A stretch of DNA of 12,243 nucleotides from Reyranella sp. (GCA_030681635.1 JAUXRT010000540.1:1-12243), one strand, 5' to 3'. Counted from the stretch's first letter, positions 1-6,682 are shown. The notes: a model not told the origin generated them from the letters alone. Numbers and translations are program-made.

Positions 1-1132
1 CGGCGGCGATTTCGGCCGGGCCGGAATCGCGCGTGAGGCCGAGCAGCGCGCCGCGCGCATCCGGATCCCAATGCGGGGCCCCAAGACCCACGAAGGCTGG
101 CACCAGATAGACGCCGTGGCCGTCCCGCGCCTTGGCCGCGAGCGCTTCGACGTCGCTCGACTTCTTGATCACGCCGAGGCCGTCGCGCAACCATTGCACG
201 GCAGCGCCGGCGACGAAGATGCTGCCCTCCAGCGCGTAGGTCCGGCGTCCATCGAGCTGATAGGCGATGGTGGTGAGCAGCCGGTGGCGCGAATGCACGG
301 CCATGCTGCCGGTATTGAGGATCGCGAAGCAGCCGGTGCCGTAGGTCGTCTTGATCATGCCGGGCTTGATGCAGGCCTGGCCCACGGTCGCCGCCTGCTG
401 GTCGCCGGCCATGCCGAGGACCGGCACCGGGGCGCCCAGGAAGTCGGCCGTGGTGACGCCGAGCTCACCCGAGCAATCGACCACGCGCGGCAGCATCGAG
501 GCCGGCACGCCCAGCAGCTTCATCAGCTCGGGATCCCAGGCGCCCTTGCGGATGTCGAGCAACAGCGTGCGGCTGGCATTGGTGGCGTCACTCGCATGCA
601 CCTTGCCGCCCGTCAGCCGCCACAGCAGGAAGCATTCGATCGTTCCCGTGGCGAGCGCCCCCTTCTCGGCCGCGGCGCGGGCGCCTGCGACATGCTTCAG
701 GATCCACTCGATCTTGGTGCCGGAGAAATACGGATCGAGCAGCAGGCCGGTCTTGTCCGTAAAGGTCTTCTCGTGGCCCGCCTTCTTGAGTTCGGCACAG
801 CGCTCGGCGGTGCGGCGGTCCTGCCAGACGATGGCATTGTGGATCGGCTTGCCGGTCGCACGGTCCCACACCACCGTGGTCTCGCGCTGGTTGGTGATGC
901 CGATGCCGGCGAGGTCGGCGGGCTTCAGCTTCGCTTTGGCCAAAGCGCCCCGGCAGACCTCCACCGTCGCCGACCAGATCTCCTCGGGATCGTGCTCGAC
1001 CCAGCCGGACTTCGGAAAGATTTGCGGCAGTTCCCGCTGCGCCGTCGCCACCGGACGCCCCGTGGCATCGAAGACGATGGCGCGGGTGCTGGTGGTGCCC
1101 TGGTCGATGGCGAGAACGTGTTTGCCGGCCAT
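1..1132 (-). CDS. glpK: Glycerol kinase, 3' end cut by window edge
   Basis: Glycerol kinase phosphorylates glycerol with ATP to sn-glycerol 3-phosphate in the cytoplasm (FGGY sugar kinase family). Reading inward from the ATG at 1132, 377 codons are present; the family is about 500 residues, so roughly the last quarter lies outside the window. Visible signatures are the N-terminal phosphate-binding DQGTTSTR (residues 10-17), the glycerol-binding pair in NQRETT (R83, E84), W103 in IVWQDRR, Y135 in DPYFSGTK, a later GDQQAA segment, and DARGALLGLTR near the cut. All match glycerol kinase rather than other FGGY kinases such as xylulokinase. The gene starts 14 bp after the polyprenyl synthase stop on the same strand, with only a weak purine stretch (CGAG) as ribosome site, so read-through transcription and coupled translation are likely. 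No frameshift was seen. Confidence 0.96.
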   Translation of the reverse strand, partial: MAGKHVLAIDQGTTSTRAIVFDATGRPVATAQRELPQIFPKSGWVEHDPEEIWSATVEVCRGALAKAKLKPADLAGIGITNQRETTVVWDRATGKPIHNAIVWQDRRTAERCAELKKAGHEKTFTDKTGLLLDPYFSGTKIEWILKHVAGARAAAEKGALATGTIECFLLWRLTGGKVHASDATNASRTLLLDIRKGAWDPELMKLLGVPASMLPRVVDCSGELGVTTADFLGAPVPVLGMAGDQQAATVGQACIKPGMIKTTYGTGCFAILNTGSMAVHSRHRLLTTIAYQLDGRRTYALEGSIFVAGAAVQWLRDGLGVIKKSSDVEALAAKARDGHGVYLVPAFVGLGAPHWDPDARGALLGLTRDSGPAEIAA

Positions 1133-1146
1133 CTCGCGTGTGCCGG

Positions 1147-2166
1147 TCAGTGGGCCCGGTCGATGGCGAAATCGACCGCCTCGAGCAGGGCGGCCTTGAG
1201 CGGCGTGTCGGGAAACAGGCCGAGCGCATCGCGCGCCATGGCGCCGTAGTGACGGGCGCGCTCCAGCGTATCGGCCACCGAATGGTGGCGCTCCATGAGC
1301 ACCTGGGCATGCTCGAGGTCGCCCTCGCGCTGGTCCAGCTTCTCGATGGTCCGCTTCCAGAACTCGCGGTCGACGGCGCCGCCGCGCAGGAAAGCCAGGA
1401 TGACCGGCAGCGTGATCTTGCCCTCGTGGAAGTCGTCGCCCACGGTCTTGCCCAGGTCGGCCTGCCGGCCGACATAGTCCAGCGCGTCGTCGACCAGCTG
1501 GAAGGCGATGCCGAGGTTCATGCCGAAGCTTTCCAGCGCCACCCGTTCCGGCCCGTTGCGGCCGGCGATCATGGCGCCGACTTCCGCTGCCGCCGCGAAC
1601 AGCTTGGCGGTCTTGGCCTTGATCACCTCGAGATAGGTGGCCTCTGGCGTGCTGGTGTCGCGCTGGCTGACGAGCTGCAGCACCTCGCCCTCGGCGATCG
1701 TCGAGGAGGCGCGCGACAGCACACCCAGGATGTCGAGCGAGCCGACATCGACCATCAGCTCGAAGGAGCGCGTGAACAGGAAATCGCCCACCAGCACCGA
1801 GGCCTTGTCGCCCCAAACGGAATTGGCCGACGGCTTGCCGCGCCGGAGCGCACTGACATCGACCACGTCGTCGTGCAGGAGGGTGGCCGAATGGATGAAC
1901 TCGACGCAGGTCGCGAGCTTGATGTGGCGGTCGTCGTCGGCCGCATAGCCGCACAGCCGCGCCGAGGCGACCGTGAGCAGCGGCCGCAGGCGCTTGCCGC
2001 CAGCACCGACCAGGTGGTTGGCGAGTTCCGGGATCAACGCAACAGGCGAACGCATCCGGGCCAGGATCTCCCGGTCGATCCGCGCCATGTCATCAGCGCA
2101 GAGCGACAGCAGCGGCTCCAGGCTGGGGGACTTGCGCTTGCCTTCGAGGGAGACGACCGTTGCCAT
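1147..2166 (-). CDS. ispB: Long-chain polyprenyl (octa-/decaprenyl) diphosphate synthase
   Basis: This trans-isoprenyl diphosphate synthase of 339 residues extends an allylic diphosphate with isopentenyl diphosphate to make the ubiquinone side chain. Visible motifs in order: GGKRLRP (56-62), the first Asp-rich motif DDVVD (99-103) followed by RR (108-109), a KTAKLF segment (185-190), and the second Asp-rich motif DDALD (226-230). The residue five before the first Asp-rich motif is alanine, a small residue typical of long-chain rather than farnesyl/geranyl enzymes. Decaprenyl (UQ-10) is usual in alphaproteobacteria, but chain length cannot be read reliably here. The ATG at 2166 is the only plausible start: the frame stays open further upstream, but that part is antisense to the divergent methyltransferase gene. 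No good Shine-Dalgarno precedes it. It is divergent from the methyltransferase across 66 bp and directly upstream of glpK. Confidence 0.95.
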   Translation of the reverse strand: MATVVSLEGKRKSPSLEPLLSLCADDMARIDREILARMRSPVALIPELANHLVGAGGKRLRPLLTVASARLCGYAADDDRHIKLATCVEFIHSATLLHDDVVDVSALRRGKPSANSVWGDKASVLVGDFLFTRSFELMVDVGSLDILGVLSRASSTIAEGEVLQLVSQRDTSTPEATYLEVIKAKTAKLFAAAAEVGAMIAGRNGPERVALESFGMNLGIAFQLVDDALDYVGRQADLGKTVGDDFHEGKITLPVILAFLRGGAVDREFWKRTIEKLDQREGDLEHAQVLMERHHSVADTLERARHYGAMARDALGLFPDTPLKAALLEAVDFAIDRAH

Positions 2167-2232
2167 GATGGGAGGATAGTTGCCCGATGAAGCCTTGTTG
2201 TTGCGACACTTTGCCGTGAGGTAGTGATTAGC

Positions 2233-2958
2233 ATGGAAATGGCGCCGACCGAAGATGCCTTGCTGGGCGGCCGCGTCAGGTTGTTGCAGCCATCGCGTGG
2301 CTATCGCGTCGCCGTGGACGCCGTGTTGCTGGCCGCCGCCATCGACGCAGCCCCGGGGGATCGCGTGCTCGATCTCGGCGCCGGCGTCGGCGCGGTCGGC
2401 CTCTGCCTTGCCGCCCGCGTGCCAGGCTGTGCCGTCGTGGGTGTCGAGCTGCAACCGGGCCTGGCGGCCCTCGCCGTCCGCAATGCCATCCTGAACGGCG
2501 CCGAGCACCGGATGCGGACGATCGTCCACGACCTCGCCCGCCCCTTGCCCTCCGATCTCGCGGATTTCGATCACGTTGCCACCAACCCGCCCTATCTGGC
2601 GGCCGCCGTCGCCGATCCCTCACCGAACGCGAGCAAGGCCTTGGCCACCGTCGAATCGAGCGCCGATCTCGCCCGCTGGCTCGCCGTGGCCGTGGCCGCC
2701 CTGAAGCCGGCCGGCGCCTTGACGATCATTCATCGCAGCGACCGCCTGGAGGAGATCGTGGCTCATCTCGCGGCGCTGGGCTGGGGCGACGTCGCGATAA
2801 AACACCTGCCGCCTGCCGCGCGCGTCCTGCTTCGCGCCCGCCGCTCAAGCACACCGGCGCGCCGCATATCCCCGCCGCTCGTGCTCCATCGCCCGGAAGG
2901 CGGTTATACGGACGAGGCCGAGGCGATCCTGCGCCACGCCGCTCCGCTTGCCTTCTAG
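2233..2958 (+). CDS. TrmN6/YfiC-like N6-adenine methyltransferase
   Basis: This is a 241-residue class I SAM-dependent methyltransferase. The SAM-binding motif I is VLDLGAGVGAVGL (45-57), an acidic residue follows at the end of the next strand (VGVEL, E72), and the catalytic NPPY motif is at 118-121; NPPY marks methylation of an amino group on adenine, cytosine or glutamine. The N-terminal block GYRVAVDAVLLAA is typical of the TrmN6 group that methylates adenine 37 of tRNA-Val, so a tRNA target is the best guess, but HemK-type release-factor methylation is not fully excluded. I chose the ATG at 2233 because GAGG (2218-2221) lies 11 nt before it; the in-frame GTG at 2224 would be only 2 nt from that site. 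It is followed after 25 bp by the S49 peptidase gene. Confidence 0.85.
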   Translation: MEMAPTEDALLGGRVRLLQPSRGYRVAVDAVLLAAAIDAAPGDRVLDLGAGVGAVGLCLAARVPGCAVVGVELQPGLAALAVRNAILNGAEHRMRTIVHDLARPLPSDLADFDHVATNPPYLAAAVADPSPNASKALATVESSADLARWLAVAVAALKPAGALTIIHRSDRLEEIVAHLAALGWGDVAIKHLPPAARVLLRARRSSTPARRISPPLVLHRPEGGYTDEAEAILRHAAPLAF

Positions 2959-2983
2959 TCCGCGCGCCGCGACAGTGCCGGCC

Positions 2984-3814
2984 ATGTTCAACTGGATCAG
3001 AAATCGCTTTCGCCGCAGCCCGACCGTGCCGGTGATCCGGCTGTCGGGCGTCATCGCCTCGTCGGGCGGCCTGCTCAGCGGTCGCAGCCTGTCCATCGAT
3101 TCGGTGGCGCCGTTGCTCAAGCGGGCCTTCGAGATGCGTGGCGCCAAGGCCGTGGCCCTGGCGATCAACTCGCCCGGCGGCTCGCCGGTGCAGTCGGCGT
3201 TGATCGCCCAGCGCATTCGCCTGCATGCCGCGGAAAAGAACCTGCCGGTGATCGCCTTCGTCGAGGACGTGGCGGCCTCGGGCGGTTACTGGCTCGCCTG
3301 CGCGGCCGACGAGATCATCGTCGATCCCAGTTCGATCGTGGGTTCGATCGGCGTCATCAGTGCGGGCTTCGGCTTCCAGGAGTTGATCGCGCGCCATGGC
3401 GTCGAGCGCCGTGTGCACACCTCGGGCGAGCGCAAGGCGATGCTCGATCCCTTCCGGCCCGAGAATCCCGAGGACGTCGAGCGGCTAAAACGCCTGCAGG
3501 CGGAAATTCACGAGGGCTTCAAGGACTGGGTGCGCGAGCGCCGCGGCAGGCTGCTGAAGGCCGACGAGGCAGCGCTGTTCAATGGCGAGTTCTGGACCGG
3601 CAAGCGCGGCCTCGAGCTTGGCCTGGTGGACAGTCTGGGCGAGTTGCGCGCCACGCTGCAGGCACGCTACGGCGCCAAGGTGCGTTTGCCAGTGATCGGT
3701 CCACGCCGCCGCCTGCTGTCCCGCTTCGGCCTGGCCGCAGGACTGGACGAGATCGGACCCGCGACAATTGCCGCGGTCGAGGAGCGCCTGCACCGGCAGC
3801 GCTTCGGACTCTAG
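2984..3814 (+). CDS. S49-family serine peptidase (SppA/SohB-like, single domain)
   Basis: This is a 276-residue peptidase of the ClpP/crotonase-fold S49 family, which uses a Ser-Lys dyad to cleave peptides such as leftover signal peptides. The nucleophile is S99 in VAASGGYW and the likely general base is K151 in SGERKAMLDPF; the upstream NSPGGSP (62-68) forms the oxyanion-side loop. The chain is about the size of single-domain bacterial SppA/SohB forms and half that of E. coli SppA. Unlike those, no hydrophobic anchor or signal peptide is visible: the N-terminus is basic (MFNWIRNRFRR) and runs straight into the first strand. The ATG at 2984 is chosen over the TTG at 2948, which overlaps the methyltransferase; no strong ribosome site is visible, so coupling to the methyltransferase is probable. 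Confidence 0.9.
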   Translation: MFNWIRNRFRRSPTVPVIRLSGVIASSGGLLSGRSLSIDSVAPLLKRAFEMRGAKAVALAINSPGGSPVQSALIAQRIRLHAAEKNLPVIAFVEDVAASGGYWLACAADEIIVDPSSIVGSIGVISAGFGFQELIARHGVERRVHTSGERKAMLDPFRPENPEDVERLKRLQAEIHEGFKDWVRERRGRLLKADEAALFNGEFWTGKRGLELGLVDSLGELRATLQARYGAKVRLPVIGPRRRLLSRFGLAAGLDEIGPATIAAVEERLHRQRFGL

Positions 3815-3825
3815 GAGCCTCTACG

Positions 3826-4278
3826 ATGAATCTGCGTACACCCGTTCAAGCCGACGATCTCGCTGCTGTCCGCACCTGGTTCGATACACTGTCGAAGCAT
3901 TGCCGCGCCGTCGACTACGAGGGGGCGCGGCCGATCTTCGCCGACGACATGATCGCCTTCGGCACCTTCACCGACTTCATGCACGGCCGCGAGCTTGCCG
4001 AACAGAAGCAATGGCGCAACGTCTGGGGCACGATCCGCAACTTCCGCTTCGACCTTTCCAAGATCGAGGCGATCGTGTCGGCCGACCGGCTGACCGCCGT
4101 CGGCATGGGCGTGTGGCAGTCGGATGGCTTCCATCCCAATGGCGACAAGTTTGATCGGCCCGGCCGCACAACAGTCGTGCTCGGCCGCAAGGCGGTGGGT
4201 GACCCGTTCGTGGCCACCCACACGCATATGTCGCTGTTCCGCGGCACGCCGGACCGCAGCTTCGGCCAGTTCGGCTGA
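3826..4278 (+). CDS. SnoaL-like / NTF2-fold protein
   Basis: This is a small 150-residue protein of the SnoaL/DUF4440-like NTF2 fold: a short helical N-terminus (TWFDTLSKHCRAVDYEGA) followed by FADDMIAFGTF and then alternating beta segments ending in a THTHMSLF strand. Proteins of this fold are small cone-shaped dimers that either bind or isomerise small molecules or act as non-catalytic partners. No catalytic assignment can be made here; the substrate is unknown. A clear ribosome site AGGAG (3813-3817) overlaps the stop of the preceding peptidase gene and lies 8 nt before the ATG, so the two are probably co-transcribed. The C-terminus FGQFG is encoded by a short repeated sequence that continues past the stop codon (see repeat at 4268-4310). 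Confidence 0.82.
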   Translation: MNLRTPVQADDLAAVRTWFDTLSKHCRAVDYEGARPIFADDMIAFGTFTDFMHGRELAEQKQWRNVWGTIRNFRFDLSKIEAIVSADRLTAVGMGVWQSDGFHPNGDKFDRPGRTTVVLGRKAVGDPFVATHTHMSLFRGTPDRSFGQFG

Positions 4279-4310
4279 CCCAGTTCAGCTGACCTAAGTT
4301 CGGCTGACTA
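4268..4310 (+). repeat. Three imperfect 14-15 bp tandem units spanning a stop codon
   Basis: Three units start at 4268, 4282 and 4297, each reading AGTTCRGCTGACY with one or two trailing bases. The first unit holds the SnoaL-like gene's stop (TGA at 4276-4278). The other two repeat the same coding tail and stop outside the gene, in the 36 bp before the convergent gdx gene. The pattern fits slippage duplication of the gene's 3' end. Confidence 0.8.
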
Positions 4311-4318
4311 GAACTCAG
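4294..4318. terminator. Weak hairpin between convergent genes, possible bidirectional terminator
   Basis: The inverted pair AGTTC (4297-4301) and GAACT (4311-4315) encloses 9 nt and extends by two more pairs past one mismatch (C4294-G4318, T4295-A4317). It lies between the converging stops of the SnoaL-like and gdx genes. The stem is short, AT-containing and has no T-run, so it may end transcription only weakly or not at all. Confidence 0.25.
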
Positions 4319-4635
4319 TCCGGAGTCGCGAACTTCAAGCTGATGATGCCGGCCACGATCAGCCCGATCGAAGCCAGGCGCATCGGCGCCATCGACTCGC
4401 CGAACAGGACGATGCCCAGGATGGCCGTGCCGACCGCGCCGACGCCGGTCCAGACGGCATAGCCGGTCCCGACCGGCAGGGTTTTGAGCGCAAACCCCAG
4501 CAGCGCGAGGCTGATGATCATCGCACCGGCGGTGAGAACCGACGGAACGAGCCGCGAGAAGCCTTCGGTGTATTTCAGGCCGACAGCCCAGCCGATCTCG
4601 AAAAGACCGGCAATAAGAAGAATGAACCACGCCAT
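4315..4635 (-). CDS. sugE: Guanidinium exporter Gdx (SugE), SMR family
   Basis: This is a 106-residue small multidrug resistance protein with four hydrophobic segments (about 2-20, 30-50, 57-77 and 84-102), working as an antiparallel dimer in the inner membrane that exchanges guanidinium for protons. The essential membrane glutamate is E13 in the context FEIGWAVGLKYT, and the WAVGLK, GFSRLVPS and YAVWTGVGAVG blocks are those of the Gdx/SugE subfamily rather than EmrE-type broad drug exporters. The ATG at 4635 has a strong ribosome site GGAGGG (minus strand, 4647-4642) at ideal spacing. A guanidine-II riboswitch lies immediately upstream, independent support for guanidinium as the substrate. 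The upstream neighbour on the same strand is the DUF1835 gene, 104 bp away. Confidence 0.96.
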   Translation of the reverse strand: MAWFILLIAGLFEIGWAVGLKYTEGFSRLVPSVLTAGAMIISLALLGFALKTLPVGTGYAVWTGVGAVGTAILGIVLFGESMAPMRLASIGLIVAGIISLKFATPD

Positions 4636-4655
4636 GATGGACCCTCCGCTTTGAA

Positions 4656-4704
4656 GGCCGGGTCGTCCCGACCTATACCCTCTGCGCGGCGGGGTCGTCC
4701 CCAC
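4656..4704 (-). promoter_or_regulatory. Guanidine-II (mini-ykkC) riboswitch controlling gdx
   Basis: On the minus strand two hairpins carry identical ACGA loops. P1 (4704-4689) is GTGGGGACGACCCCGC, a 6-bp stem with one G-U pair. P2 (4673-4656) is GGTCGGGACGACCCGGCC, a 7-bp stem with one G-U pair. They are 15 nt apart, and P2 ends 8 nt before the gdx ribosome site. Two short GC-rich hairpins with ACGR loops just before the Shine-Dalgarno of an SMR exporter is the defining architecture of the guanidine-II class, in which the loops kiss and each binds guanidinium. A plausible OFF pairing is GACCC (4664-4660, loop and 3' arm of P2) with GGGTC (4644-4640, overlapping the ribosome site). Ligand binding would prevent it and turn translation on. 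That mechanism is my inference; the class call is strong. Confidence 0.93.
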
Positions 4705-4715
4705 GGGGTCGCCCC
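4705..4715 (-). repeat. Degenerate third copy of the riboswitch hairpin
   Basis: The minus strand reads GGGGCGACCCC directly next to P1 of the riboswitch. It equals the P1 core GGGGACGACCCC with the first loop A missing, so the loop becomes CGA (or GCGA on a 3-bp stem) and lacks the ACGR consensus. It looks like a tandem duplicate of P1 that has lost ligand-binding ability. If the promoter at 4716-4743 is right, only part of it is transcribed. Confidence 0.6.
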
Positions 4716-4743
4716 TAAATAGGACCGCGGACGCCAAAATCAA
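4716..4743 (-). promoter_or_regulatory. Candidate sigma-70 promoter for gdx
   Basis: On the minus strand TTGATT (4743-4738) and TATTTA (4721-4716) are separated by 16 nt, each matching the -35 and -10 consensus at four of six positions. The predicted start near 4709 would put the riboswitch P1 at the very 5' end of the message, as expected for this short class. The -35 overlaps the stop codon of the DUF1835 gene (4742-4740), so gdx could have its own promoter while still receiving read-through from the operon. Confidence 0.4.
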
Positions 4744-5732
4744 CCCTGTTTTTGGAGGGCCCGGGCCGTTCGCGGATCCCATCGCCAGGCCGGCGCACCG
4801 CGCGCGACCATGATGCCGCCGACCCAACGCTCATGCGGGCCTGCCGTTTGCCAGTCGAGCTTGCCGGCAAGCAGCGCCTTGCCGGTCGGGGTAAGACGCA
4901 GCACCCGCTTGTGCCAGGCCGCCCGGCGCGTGGCGGCACTGACAGCGACCGGCGGACGCGGCGCTTCGAGGAGGTCGCGCAGCACAGACCAGAAGAAGAG
5001 ATCGCCCATGAAGGGTTGCGGGTCGCGCTTCGTCTGCGCCTCGGCAAAGATCTCCGCTGCCGACCGCGGCCCCTTGGTGAGGGCTTTAAGCGCGTTGCGT
5101 TCGGTCAGTGAGAGGCCGTCGTTCGTCCAGGGCAACTCCTGCAAGTGCCGTTGCAGGGCGGCCTTCAGGAACGGCAACGCGCGGAGGTCGCTTTTGCACA
5201 GTGCTTCGAGCGATTCAGGCGTCGGCGCGCGCAGGGCCGCCCATGCCTTGGCGCCAAGCGCGAGTTGCCCGCGGCTGATGCGCTTGCGTCGCGGCCAGAG
5301 CGTGGCGAGCTGGGCGGCGGACAACTGGCCAAGGCCGATGAGCCGTTTTATGCCGCGAAACCGGTCGATCGAGATCAACTCGACCCGGGGCAATTTCTTG
5401 CGCGGCGCGAAGCTCGCCAGCACGCGCACGAGGGCGGCCTGATCGTAGAGATCGTGTTCGCCCCACAGGACGATCCGCCCATAGTCGGCCGGCGCTCGCG
5501 CCAGCCGCCAATAGGCATCGCCGAGATCGGCGCGGATCTTCTGCCGCGACAGGCCCGTGTGTTCAGCGATCAGCGCGGCTCGGCCGGCGATCCAGGCGTT
5601 CGAGGCGGGCGGCGGGCCGAGCCAGGCCGGATCGGCGAAGGAGAGATAGTCGCCCTCGATGCCGGCCTCGACCAGCCTGTCGCGGATATCGTCACCACAG
5701 CGGATATGCAGGGTACGCAGAGCACTCTTCAT
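4740..5732 (-). CDS. DUF1835 domain-containing protein
   Basis: This is a 330-residue predicted soluble protein of unknown biochemical function. The N-terminal DUF1835 signature is visible: a first strand LHIRCGDDIRDRL (8-20), then GDYLSFADPAWLGPPP (27-42), and later RIVLWGEHDLYDQAALVRVL (86-105), the W-G/E-D-x-x-D-Q block usual in this family. The C-terminal part has a helix-rich, possibly winged-helix segment (LTERNALKAL, about 209-218; RVLRLTPTGKALLAG, 276-290) and ends with RWVGG and WRWD, also recurrent in the family. Its ATG overlaps the stop of the N-carbamoyl hydrolase by the sequence ATGA, so translation is coupled and it belongs to that operon. No catalytic residues can be named. 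Some DUF1835 proteins have been discussed as regulatory, but nothing here proves it. Confidence 0.85.
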   Translation of the reverse strand: MKSALRTLHIRCGDDIRDRLVEAGIEGDYLSFADPAWLGPPPASNAWIAGRAALIAEHTGLSRQKIRADLGDAYWRLARAPADYGRIVLWGEHDLYDQAALVRVLASFAPRKKLPRVELISIDRFRGIKRLIGLGQLSAAQLATLWPRRKRISRGQLALGAKAWAALRAPTPESLEALCKSDLRALPFLKAALQRHLQELPWTNDGLSLTERNALKALTKGPRSAAEIFAEAQTKRDPQPFMGDLFFWSVLRDLLEAPRPPVAVSAATRRAAWHKRVLRLTPTGKALLAGKLDWQTAGPHERWVGGIMVARGAPAWRWDPRTARALQKQG

Positions 5733-6664
5733 GATGGGTCCACCGCGCCCTTGCGGTCGACGATCAGGCGGTACTGGTCGGGCTGGCGATGGACGGCGAA
5801 ATTGAACGTGGTCGTCTTATAACTCTTGCCCGCGTCGAGATCGCAGCGATGCACGACCAGCTCGTCGCCGTCGCCAGCGGCGCGCGCCACCACCTTGCCC
5901 GAGGGCGCCACGATCATGCTGTCGGCAAGCGAAGGCACGCCCTCCTCCGCGCCGCCCTTGGCCACGCCAATCACCCAGGTACCGTTCTGGTAGGCGCCGG
6001 CCTGCATGGAGAGCTGGTTGTGAAACCAGCTGTGCTCGTCGTGATCGGGCGACGGCGCGTTGTGCAGCGGCGTGTTGTAGCCCAGCAGCACCATCTCGAC
6101 GTTCTGCAGGCCCATGACGCGGTAGGTCTCGGGCCAGCGCCGGTCGTTGCAGATGCACATGCCCATGTTGCCGCCGAATGCCTTCACCACCGGGAAGCCG
6201 AGATTGCCGACCTCGAAATAGCGCTTCTCCAGTTGCTGGAACGGGCGCACCGGCTCGTGCTCGGCATGGCCGGGCAGATGAATCTTGCGGTACTTGCTCA
6301 CGATGCGACCGTCGCGCTCGACGATGATCGAGGTATTGAAGCGGCGCGCCTTGCCGCCTTCGTTGGTGAGCTCGGCATAGCCAAACGAAAAACCGAGGCC
6401 GAACGCCTTGGCCTCATTGAACAGCGGCGCCGTCTCGTTCGACGGCATTTCCTTCTCGAAAAAAGAATCGACTTCCGCCTGGTCCGGCATCCACCAGCGC
6501 GGAAAGAAAGTCGTCAGCGTGAGCTCGGGGAACACGACCAGGTCGCAGCCCATGCGCTTGGCCTCGCGCAGATGAGCGATCATGCGCTCGACCACGTCGC
6601 GGCGCGTGTGGCTGCGCTGGATGGGGCCCATCTGGGCGGCACCGACGTTAAGAAAACGCGTCAT
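5729..6664 (-). CDS. N-carbamoyl-D-amino-acid hydrolase (nitrilase superfamily)
   Basis: This carbon-nitrogen hydrolase of 311 residues is predicted to remove the carbamoyl group from N-carbamoyl-D-amino acids, giving the amino acid, CO2 and ammonia in the cytoplasm. From the ATG at 6664 the triad falls at E47 (VFPELTLTTFFPR), K127 (YRKIHLPG) and C172 (CICNDRRWPE), the same numbers as I recall for the Agrobacterium enzyme. FNTSI, RPFQQLEKRYFE, GYNTP and LSMQAGAYQNGTW also match that family closely. An in-frame GTG at 6670 exists, but it is part of the ribosome site AGAGGTG lying 5 nt before the ATG, which settles the start. Beta-ureidopropionase is the main alternative. It follows the uronate-dehydrogenase-like gene by 28 bp and overlaps the DUF1835 gene by 4 bp. 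Confidence 0.93.
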   Translation of the reverse strand: MTRFLNVGAAQMGPIQRSHTRRDVVERMIAHLREAKRMGCDLVVFPELTLTTFFPRWWMPDQAEVDSFFEKEMPSNETAPLFNEAKAFGLGFSFGYAELTNEGGKARRFNTSIIVERDGRIVSKYRKIHLPGHAEHEPVRPFQQLEKRYFEVGNLGFPVVKAFGGNMGMCICNDRRWPETYRVMGLQNVEMVLLGYNTPLHNAPSPDHDEHSWFHNQLSMQAGAYQNGTWVIGVAKGGAEEGVPSLADSMIVAPSGKVVARAAGDGDELVVHRCDLDAGKSYKTTTFNFAVHRQPDQYRLIVDRKGAVDPS

Positions 6665-6682
6665 CGTCACCTCTTGGAGACG

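Noticed and set aside
71..1249. A 392-codon plus-strand open frame over glpK, and another at 351-1199
   Set aside because: Both are antisense to glycerol kinase, whose conserved residues are all visible on the minus strand. Neither reads like any protein family I recognise.
2167..2574. Extension of the polyprenyl synthase upstream to an ATG at 2574
   Set aside because: The added 136 residues lie antisense to the methyltransferase SAM-binding region and resemble no synthase N-terminus. The 339-residue form from 2166 has normal family length.
4268..4310. CRISPR-like or attachment-site reading of the short tandem repeats
   Set aside because: The units are contiguous with no spacers, only 14-15 bp long, and the first is plainly coding. 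No integrase or tRNA is nearby.
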